Notes under the pieces: model-generated | Database searches by the model: none | Seen by the model: the letters and a program-made list of their open reading frames with translations, nothing else | Told to the model about the DNA's origin: nothing | Program-made: the position numbers and the translations under genes | Shown here: positions 6,701 to 11,285 of the stretch, piece by piece | Numbering within the stretch: position 1 is the stretch's first letter | Layout of the letters: each line of letters begins with the position of its first letter | DNA from: Candidatus Caccocola faecipullorum | GTDB lineage: Bacteria; Synergistota; Synergistia; Synergistales; Synergistaceae | Direction: 5' to 3' | Assembly (NCBI GenBank): GCA_018716365.1 | Contig: DVKA01000169.1 | Span: 1 to 11,285 of the forward strand | DNA length: 11,285 nucleotides

Positions 6701-7810
6701 TCATTTTCCCCCAATACTTTCAAGCCAGCGCTTTCTGTAAAGATTGCAGACCGATATGAAGAGCACCAGCAGCAGCGGCCCGACGAAAACTCCGAGAAAC
6801 CCCCACTTCATCACGCCGCCGAAAAGGCCGAGTATTATGACGAGCGTCGAAATCTCAACGCCGCCCCTTCCGCCCGAGCTTATCAGGTAGGGGCGGAGCA
6901 GGTTGTCTATCGTCCCGACTATCGCCACGCCCCAGACGAAGAGTATCGCGGCGTTTTTCAGGTCGCCCGTGAAGGCGAGGTATATCGCGCCGGGAACCCA
7001 GACGACCGCCGTCCCCGCGGGGAACATTCCGAAGAAGAACATCAGCATTCCGAAAAATACAGGATTCCCGAGGCCGACGATCCACCAGCCTATCGCGCCG
7101 AGCACGGCCTGGACGGCGACGGTGAAGATTATACCGTATATTATGGAGTTCAGAATCCCCGAAATCTGGCTGAAAAAGTTTTGTTTTTCCTCCGGTTCGA
7201 GCGGTGTCACGCTCTCTATGTAGTCGATTATCTTTTCGCCGTCGCGTATAAAGAAGAAGGAAACCATCAGTGTGATCACGGAATTGAGCAGGAACGAGGA
7301 GCCGTGCTCGATGAGCCGCGCGGAAATGGAGCTCAGGAAGCGCGTCGCCCACTGCACGACGTTCTGCGCCGCGCTGCGGAGCGCGTCGGAGTCCGCCATG
7401 AAGCTGCGGACGTTGTCCGCTATCCATACCGGCATCCAGTCGGGGAACTCTATCGCCGCGCCGTTGTGCGCGACGTGCTGTATCTTCACGAAGAGCTGCG
7501 CGAAAATGCGCCCGAGGCTAGTAACCTCGCTCGCGAGCGTCGAGAGCGCTAGCAGCACCGGGACGAAACAGAGCAGCATCAGCGCCGTCATCGTCATCGC
7601 GGCCGAGACGCTTGGATATTTTCCGTTACTGAGCGCCTTCAGTATCTTTTTGTTGAGCGGCGACGCTACGAACGAGAGCATACCGGCCCAGATAATCGCA
7701 GTCGCCATCGGCGCGGTTATGTCCCACGCGAGCAGCGCGAAGAAAGCGAAGAAAATTATAAAAGGTACGTTGCCGCTGAAAAAATTTGCATATCCGCCGC
7801 CGGAAGCCAT
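6701..7810 (-). CDS. AI-2E family (PerM/YdiK/TqsA-type) membrane permease
   Basis: This is a 369-residue multi-pass inner-membrane protein of the AI-2E transporter family (PF01594). Members export signals or ions such as Na+; the name does not prove autoinducer-2 transport. The N-terminus has two hydrophobic segments (FIIFFAFFALLAWDI, MATAIIWAGMLSFV) and a further pair near residues 70-90. A long soluble region follows (about 95-190). The C-terminal block of helices includes the family features FFFIRDGEKI, GMFPAGTAVVWVPGAIYL, IDNLLRPYLIS and the closing GFLGVFVGPLLL. The open frame runs on past 7810, but that extension is the antisense of ftsZ. The ATG at 7810 has GAGAGGTG upstream and starts the family homology. 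It is first in an operon with mntP and diverges from ftsZ. Confidence 0.9.
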   Translation of the reverse strand: MASGGGYANFFSGNVPFIIFFAFFALLAWDITAPMATAIIWAGMLSFVASPLNKKILKALSNGKYPSVSAAMTMTALMLLCFVPVLLALSTLASEVTSLGRIFAQLFVKIQHVAHNGAAIEFPDWMPVWIADNVRSFMADSDALRSAAQNVVQWATRFLSSISARLIEHGSSFLLNSVITLMVSFFFIRDGEKIIDYIESVTPLEPEEKQNFFSQISGILNSIIYGIIFTVAVQAVLGAIGWWIVGLGNPVFFGMLMFFFGMFPAGTAVVWVPGAIYLAFTGDLKNAAILFVWGVAIVGTIDNLLRPYLISSGGRGGVEISTLVIILGLFGGVMKWGFLGVFVGPLLLVLFISVCNLYRKRWLESIGGK

Positions 7811-7826
7811 AAAATTAACACCTCTC

Positions 7827-7862
7827 GATGTTATAATAAAAATATACGGAATATTATACATC
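7827..7862. promoter_or_regulatory. Symmetrical divergent promoter region (permease / ftsZ)
   Basis: GATGTTATAAT (7827-7837) and ATTATACATC (7853-7862) form an inverted repeat that is perfect but for one extra T. Each arm carries a TATAAT: 7832-7837 on the plus strand, preceded by TGT as an extended -10 for ftsZ, and 7853-7858 on the minus strand for the permease-mntP operon. Neither has a good -35. The predicted start sites face each other across 15 nt, so the two promoters should compete or share a regulator. Confidence 0.6.
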
Positions 7863-7888
7863 AACAGACAAAGAAGGTGTGTCGCTCC

Positions 7889-9241
7889 GTGCCGGCAGAA
7901 GAATTTGCATACTATGGACAAGGGGAACGCCCCGCATATTCGGGGCGGGACGAAGAAGATAGAGCGGAGACGAGAGAGCCCGCGCCGCGGGACCTCTTCC
8001 GCAAGGCCATCAAGGTAATAGCGATAGGCGGGGGCGGAGGAAACGCCCTCAACCATATAATCTCCCACGGCCTCAAGGACGTGGACACGCTCGCCGTCAA
8101 CACCGACGTGCGTTCGCTCGGCGGCTCGCTCTGCGAATCGAAGATCGTCCTCGGCGAGCGCGTCACGAAAGGCCTCGGCGCGGGCGCGATACCGGAAGTC
8201 GGCGAACGCGCCGCGCTCGAATCGCTCGACGAAATACGCCGCTACATGAAAGGCGCGGACATGGTATATCTGGCCGCCGGCATGGGCGGCGGCACAGGGA
8301 CCGGGGCCATACCCGTCATAGCGCGTGCCGCGCGCGAAATGGGGATACTGACGGTTGCGGTCGTTACAAAACCCTTCTCGTTCGAAGGCAAGCGACGCCG
8401 CCGCTGCGCGGAAGAGGGAATAGAAAAGCTCTTCCCGGAGGTAGACGCGCTCATCGTCGTGCCCAACGACAGGCTGCTCGACATCGCGCAGAAGAACACG
8501 CCGCTGACGGAATCCTTCTCGCTCGCCGACGAAGTTCTGCGCCAGGCGGTGCAGGGAGTCACGGACCTCGTCACGCGTCCGGGGCTTGTCAACGTCGACT
8601 TCGCCGACCTCAACACGGTCATGCGCGGCGCCGGACGCACCGTCATGGGCGTAGGCGCGGCGAGCGGCGAGGACTGCGTCGAAAAAGCCGTGCGCATGGC
8701 GCTCGAAAGCCCGCTCATGGAATGCTCCATGCGCGGCGCGCGCGGCGTGCTTATGAACATAACGCACAGAAAAGAGCTCGCGCTCTACGAAGTCGGGCAG
8801 GCCGCCGAAATCATCGAAGACGTGAAGTCGCCTGACGCTCACTTTATCTGGGGCTGCGCCGAAGACGCTTCAATAGAAGAAGAGGTCGAAGTAACAATCG
8901 TCGCCGCGGGCTTCGACGAAACGCCGCGCGAAGCCGAAGAGAAGCCGCAGAGAAGGGCGTACCAGCGCGCCGAAGAGCCGGAACGCCGGCAGCGCGCGCC
9001 TGAGACATACTATTATTATAATGAAGAACCCGCGCGGCCCGAGGCGGAGGAACAGCCGCAGTGCGAGGAACAGCCCGCGCCGTCGCCGTACGCCGGAGTA
9101 CACACGCCGGCGTGGCTGCTCGAAGAGACGCCGCAGGACGAACAGGAAAACAGCGAACCATACGCAGGCCAACGCCGCAGCGCATACGACGCCTACGAAA
9201 CGCCCGCCTTCGAAAGAAAAGGGCGCTCGCTCAAAAAATAG
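7889..9241 (+). CDS. ftsZ: Cell-division GTPase FtsZ (atypical tail and T3 loop)
   Basis: This is the tubulin-like GTPase that polymerises at mid-cell to form the division ring. With the GTG at 7889 it has 450 residues. Residues 1-38 are an acidic, Pro/Arg-rich extension. The GTPase core follows: IKVIAIGGGGGNALN (41-55), the tubulin signature GGGTGTG (133-139), TKPFSFEGKRR, VPNDRLL, and the T7 synergy loop with N235, D237 and D240. The polymerisation domain ends near residue 350 (VEVTIVAAGF). About 100 residues of Glu/Arg/Pro/Tyr-rich linker come next, including TYYYYNEEP. Oddities: GAIPEVG at 99-105 has Ile where FtsZ normally has Asn (GANPE), and the tail peptide YETPAFERKG has Glu in place of the usual Leu of PAFLR. 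I chose 7889 over the GTG at 7877 because AAGAAGGTG precedes it. No ftsA or murein genes flank it. Whether a second ftsZ exists elsewhere cannot be told. Confidence 0.93.
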   Translation: MPAEEFAYYGQGERPAYSGRDEEDRAETREPAPRDLFRKAIKVIAIGGGGGNALNHIISHGLKDVDTLAVNTDVRSLGGSLCESKIVLGERVTKGLGAGAIPEVGERAALESLDEIRRYMKGADMVYLAAGMGGGTGTGAIPVIARAAREMGILTVAVVTKPFSFEGKRRRRCAEEGIEKLFPEVDALIVVPNDRLLDIAQKNTPLTESFSLADEVLRQAVQGVTDLVTRPGLVNVDFADLNTVMRGAGRTVMGVGAASGEDCVEKAVRMALESPLMECSMRGARGVLMNITHRKELALYEVGQAAEIIEDVKSPDAHFIWGCAEDASIEEEVEVTIVAAGFDETPREAEEKPQRRAYQRAEEPERRQRAPETYYYYNEEPARPEAEEQPQCEEQPAPSPYAGVHTPAWLLEETPQDEQENSEPYAGQRRSAYDAYETPAFERKGRSLKK

Positions 9242-9280
9242 CCGCGCGGCGAAGACCGGCGGAACAACGCATAAAGACAG

Positions 9281-9315
9281 AAAAGACGCTCACGCTCATG
9301 CGCGGGCGTCTTTTT
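9281..9315 (+). terminator. Terminator of ftsZ
   Basis: AAAAGACGC (9281-9289) pairs with GCGTCTTTT (9306-9314), followed by one more T. The loop sequence CACGCTCATG (9291-9300) is itself the perfect complement of CATGAGCGTG (9316-9325) just beyond the T-run, so two interleaved stems are possible here. Confidence 0.75.
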
Positions 9316-9453
9316 CATGAGCGTGTGGAATTTTGCCGCGGCGGTAAGGATTCAACGCGCCGCCGCCGTTCGGGCGTTTCCGCCTTCGCCTCCGCTAGCC
9401 TGCGTGCGTTGTGAGAGAGGCTGCGGGCCCGCTGGATTTTGCCTGACGCGGAG

Positions 9454-9515
9454 TTACCCACATATCCTCATAAGGTCAGTATAAGTTAATAACATAATAC
9501 ACATTTTTATCCACA
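9454..9515. other. Second DnaA-box site
   Basis: TTACCCACA (9454-9462, one mismatch) and a perfect TTATCCACA (9507-9515) flank an A/T-rich stretch (9463-9506) in the 375-nt gap between ftsZ and the next gene. The remainder of the gap (9326-9450) is very G+C-rich, with small inverted repeats (for example CGGCGG/CCGCCG and AGCCT/AGGCT) but no gene I can support. The site could be part of an origin, or a DnaA-responsive control element. Confidence 0.4.
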
Positions 9516-9558
9516 AAACGCGGATAAAAGGCGCGCCGTTAATGGCGCGGCGGCGCAA

Positions 9559-9567
9559 TGGTATAAT
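9559..9567 (+). promoter_or_regulatory. Extended -10 promoter of the metallopeptidase-like gene
   Basis: TGGTATAAT (9559-9567) is the same extended -10 as at the superoxide reductase gene. The -35 (TTAATG, 9539-9544) is weak, as is usual for extended -10 promoters. Transcription would start near 9574, about 40 nt before the ATG, just downstream of the DnaA boxes. Confidence 0.65.
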
Positions 9568-9616
9568 GAAGAACGGCAGAAAAGACTGCGCAAGCACGAA
9601 AACGGAGGAATGAAAT

Positions 9617-10117
9617 ATGTCCGCGAGAACAGAGGCAGAATTCGACTACGAAATATGCTCGAGCAAAATCAGGCCGATAGCCGAGGCGCTGATCAAAAAA
9701 TACGACGAGCTGCACCACATAGACCCCGACAAGATACTTTTCGTCGTGAACCATAAAAGCTCGGGAAGCAAAAAACAGATGACGCTCGCGAAGACGTCGA
9801 AGATATCGCCGAAATGGACCGAGCTGCTCTACCAGCTCGGCTCATGCTCCTACTTCTACATGATAGAGTTCTACGCGAAGACGACGGCGGCGATGGACGA
9901 AAGCCAGATGGTCGCGCTCGTCTACCGCGAGCTGCGCCGCATCGGCCCCGAGGGCGAGATACTGACGCCGGACGTCCACGACTGGTGGCAGATACTCATG
10001 GGCCTCGGCCGCAAATGGTTCTACCCCGACGCGACGTGCCCGAACCTGCTCGACGACAACGTCGACTGGAAAAAGCTCATGGGCACATATTATGAGGAGA
10101 TACACGACGGACAGTAG
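9617..10117 (+). CDS. Putative phage-type metallopeptidase homologue with degenerate HExxH
   Basis: This is a 166-residue protein that resembles the small putative metallopeptidase family seen mostly in phages (PhageMetallopep type). In that family an N-terminal segment (here IRPIAEALIKKYDELHHIDPDKILFVVN) leads to a core made of a hydrophobic strand, MxxxQxxALxxHELxH, and a downstream HDxxxF-type motif. The layout is kept: MDESQMVALVY, then R104-E105-L106-R107-R108, then H121-D122 in DVHDWWQILMGLG. Both zinc-binding histidines of HExxH are arginine (codons CGC; CAC to CGC is a single change each), while the Glu and the later His remain. It is therefore probably not a zinc protease as it stands. 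The start ATG follows GGAGGA (9604-9609), and it has its own promoter. Codon use matches neighbours, so it is not a recent arrival. The family call is from pattern memory and moderately sure. Confidence 0.6.
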   Translation: MSARTEAEFDYEICSSKIRPIAEALIKKYDELHHIDPDKILFVVNHKSSGSKKQMTLAKTSKISPKWTELLYQLGSCSYFYMIEFYAKTTAAMDESQMVALVYRELRRIGPEGEILTPDVHDWWQILMGLGRKWFYPDATCPNLLDDNVDWKKLMGTYYEEIHDGQ

Positions 10118-10177
10118 CTCCGCGCCGCCACAAAATCGCCATATTTCCGCCACAGAAAACACATAAAACAATCATAA

Positions 10178-10233
10178 GACCTTCACATCCCGGCGCTATA
10201 CTTTTTATCAGAAAGGGCGGGGACGTGAAGGTC
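10178..10233. repeat. 14-bp inverted repeat around a -10-like element
   Basis: GACCTTCACATCCC (10178-10191) and GGGACGTGAAGGTC (10220-10233) pair with one mismatch over 14 bp, leaving a 28-nt spacer. The spacer contains TATACT (10197-10202), a five-of-six -10. No good -35 is seen. The repeat could be a regulator site over the promoter of the downstream RNA, or the first stem of that RNA if transcription starts further left. GGACGTGAA recurs at 10323-10331. Confidence 0.55.
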
Positions 10234-10500
10234 GATTTTAATCCCGCCAAAGAACATACGGCACTCCCCGAAAGCTCGCGCTCTCGGGTTCGTAATAAAA
10301 AAGGTACTCATCTCAAAGGAAAGGACGTGAAAACCAGTCTCCCACACACGGCGGGCGAACAGGCGAAGCGAGGCGCAGCCGAAAGGCGCCCTGCATAAAA
10401 CGCCCCGCGGCGCGGAACGCCCGCCAGAACGAAACTCTGTAAAACGTTGCTGCCAATACCCAAGGAACGAAAGACCTCCGGCGTTTGTCGGAGGTCTTTT
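10209..10500 (+). ncRNA. Candidate structured small RNA, unidentified
   Basis: This is about 290 nt of non-coding DNA dense in pairing segments and closed by a strong terminator. Stems seen: GGCGGG (10216-10221) with CCCGCC (10243-10248); a compact hairpin in which CCCGA and AGC pair with GCT and TCGGG around loop TCGC (about 10268-10289); a long-range GGCGGGCG/CGCCCGCC pair enclosing about 60 nt (roughly 10359-10433); and inside it GGCGC/GCGCC flanked by CAGG/CCTG, plus a CCGC/GCGG hairpin. It ends in the 11-bp terminator. The start near 10209 is inferred from TATACT at 10197. I checked for the hallmarks of tmRNA, RNase P RNA, SRP RNA and common riboswitches and saw none; a divergent 6S RNA cannot be ruled out. 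No plausible protein with a ribosome site lies here. Confidence 0.5.
10470..10500 (+). terminator. Strong intrinsic terminator
   Basis: AAAGACCTCCG (10470-10480) pairs perfectly with CGGAGGTCTTT (10489-10499) around an 8-nt loop, with one further T, over 350 nt after the nearest plus-strand gene. It best explains the end of an RNA transcribed from this gap. On the minus strand the T-run is short (TTTCG), so it would serve the aadA-like gene less well. Confidence 0.88.
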
Positions 10501-10560
10501 CGCGTACGGGTGCTGGAAAAAGGCAAGCCGCAATTCGTCGTTTTGTGGTGCGGCAAATTA

Positions 10561-10613
10561 GACTGGCTACATATCCTCTATAGTGTCGTCTATACCGCGG
10601 TGAACTGCCAGTC
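10561..10613. repeat. Inverted repeat downstream of the aadA-like gene
   Basis: GACTGGC (10561-10567) and GCCAGTC (10607-10613) enclose a second, smaller repeat, TATAG/CTATA (10579-10583 and 10590-10594). A hairpin AACGC-GAA-GCGTT follows just to the right (about 10618-10630). It may be a minus-strand terminator-like structure or the worn end of a mobile element. I cannot name it. Confidence 0.35.
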
Positions 10614-10650
10614 AAGAAACGCGAAGCGTTGCTGATTTAGGAGCTCCCCA

Positions 10651-11285
10651 TTATTTTTCGGATTTCCTGAAAGCAAGCAAATCCTCAATCCGTTCTTTCA
10701 TAAAATTTACGAGAGCGGCGGCTTCTTTTTCGACGCTTCCCCATTCGTCGGACAGATTCCCAAGGTAGGCCTCCTTCGCCGTATGCAGCAGCGGAGAAAA
10801 TTTCGCCGGCAATTTTGGAATCACCCATTCCGCGGCGATATCCTTCGAAGTTATTTCTTCCGTTTCCAAGGTGAACCACATTCTGGATAGGGTCAGCAGC
10901 ACGTTTCTCTCGTCGCCGGTGAAGCCGGAGATTAAAGCGGGAAGAGAAAATTGAATCGCTTTGCGGACTTCATAAAAGGGGATGGGCGGAATGAGCTTTT
11001 CGCACTCCGCGCCCTTCAGAGTTATGCAGCTTTTTCGGGCCTGCCATAATAAAACCGTTATATCGGGGTCGAGGAACGGCTGAGGATATTGCCCCGCTTC
11101 CATTTCTTCACGAAGCCATTCTCCGTACATATATTCGCATTTAAGAGGGAATCGCAGCGGAACGATATCGTTATGATTGACGACGGCAACCTCCAAAGGC
11201 CTTTTCCCGGCGCAGCCCGCGCGGCCTGAAACGCTCAATAACCGCTTTGTCAGCGTCTCTCTTGCCGCATCGCTCATCTCCCATT
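10651..11285 (-). CDS. Aminoglycoside nucleotidyltransferase, AadA/ANT type, partial
   Basis: This is the C-terminal part (about 210 codons in view) of an AadA-like enzyme. Such enzymes transfer AMP from ATP to streptomycin or spectinomycin, giving resistance. The frame is open through the right edge (residues W-E precede the first Met), so the N-terminal GSxxxG...DxD nucleotidyltransferase motif lies outside. The visible part matches AadA block by block: a VVNHNDIVPLRFP stretch, YGEWLREEMEAG, DPDITVLLWQAR, the highly conserved GDERNVLLTLSRMWFTLET, DIAAEWVIPKLP, AKEAYLGN, and a closing helix with FMKERIEDLL. The coding DNA is richer in A+T than the core genes, which suggests acquisition. The exact drug range (3'' or 9 position) cannot be read. 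I am sure of the family, less sure that it gives resistance. Confidence 0.88.
   Translation of the reverse strand, partial: WEMSDAARETLTKRLLSVSGRAGCAGKRPLEVAVVNHNDIVPLRFPLKCEYMYGEWLREEMEAGQYPQPFLDPDITVLLWQARKSCITLKGAECEKLIPPIPFYEVRKAIQFSLPALISGFTGDERNVLLTLSRMWFTLETEEITSKDIAAEWVIPKLPAKFSPLLHTAKEAYLGNLSDEWGSVEKEAAALVNFMKERIEDLLAFRKSEK

Noticed and set aside
6605..7552. Long plus-strand open frame of 315 codons
   Set aside because: It is the complement of mntP and the permease gene. Its composition (Arg, Glu, His, Tyr rich) is typical of antisense frames in G+C-rich DNA, and there is no ribosome site.
7811..8842. Open minus-strand extension that would make the permease gene encode 713 residues
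   Set aside because: The extra residues are Arg/His/Ala-rich antisense of ftsZ with no family pattern. The permease homology begins at the ATG at 7810, which has its own ribosome site.
10209..10500. Assignment of the structured region to tmRNA, RNase P RNA, SRP RNA or a cobalamin, TPP or SAM riboswitch
   Set aside because: The universal sequence blocks of these RNAs were looked for on both strands and not found.
10183..10635. Several short open frames on both strands across the candidate RNA
   Set aside because: They overlap one another, lack ribosome sites and cross the strong hairpins and terminator. Non-coding RNA explains the sequence better.
1..11285. CRISPR array, tRNA, rRNA, complete insertion sequence or prophage
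   Set aside because: No regularly spaced repeats, cloverleaf/T-loop signatures, transposase or phage structural genes were seen.

Overview
The window looks like a chromosomal segment from a GC-rich, strictly or mainly anaerobic bacterium. Superoxide reductase and a ferredoxin-type DUF362 protein point to anaerobic metabolism. The gene mix and codon style remind me of Synergistota (Cloacibacillus/Synergistes-like), but that placement is an inference from memory and not something the sequence proves.

Layout, left to right. (1) The 3' end of mnmG (tRNA wobble-uridine modification) is followed 3 nt later by a DciA-type (DUF721) replicative-helicase loader gene. (2) A superoxide reductase gene has its own extended -10 promoter and a terminator. 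(3) A minus-strand pair follows: a DUF1963/YwqG-family gene, then a small two-helix membrane protein gene. (4) A roughly 550-nt non-coding region holds the ywqG promoter and a cluster of DnaA boxes, and it could be an origin of replication. (5) A minus-strand cupin gene is followed by a plus-strand DUF362/2[4Fe-4S] protein gene. (6) A relatively A+T-rich rhuM-like gene stands alone on the minus strand. (7) A minus-strand operon encodes an AI-2E-type permease and the Mn2+ exporter MntP. It diverges, across a symmetrical promoter region, from a stand-alone ftsZ with a long variable tail. (8) A second intergenic region with DnaA boxes precedes a degenerate metallopeptidase-like gene in which the expected HExxH reads RELRR. 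(9) About 300 nt of strongly structured non-coding sequence ends in an intrinsic terminator and is probably an unrecognised small RNA. (10) A partial aminoglycoside nucleotidyltransferase gene (AadA/ANT family) runs off the right edge.

Functional themes. Chromosome replication and division are represented by mnmG-dciA, the DnaA boxes and ftsZ. Metal and oxygen stress are represented by superoxide reductase and MntP. The accessory genes rhuM and aadA-like are richer in A+T than their neighbours and look acquired. The items most worth a second look are the candidate sRNA at about 10178-10500, the RELRR pseudo-metallopeptidase, the isolated and divergent FtsZ, the two DnaA-box clusters, and an interleaved (pseudoknot-capable) pair of inverted repeats just after ftsZ. 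I did not find a clear multi-gene novel system such as a defence island or a biosynthetic cluster.
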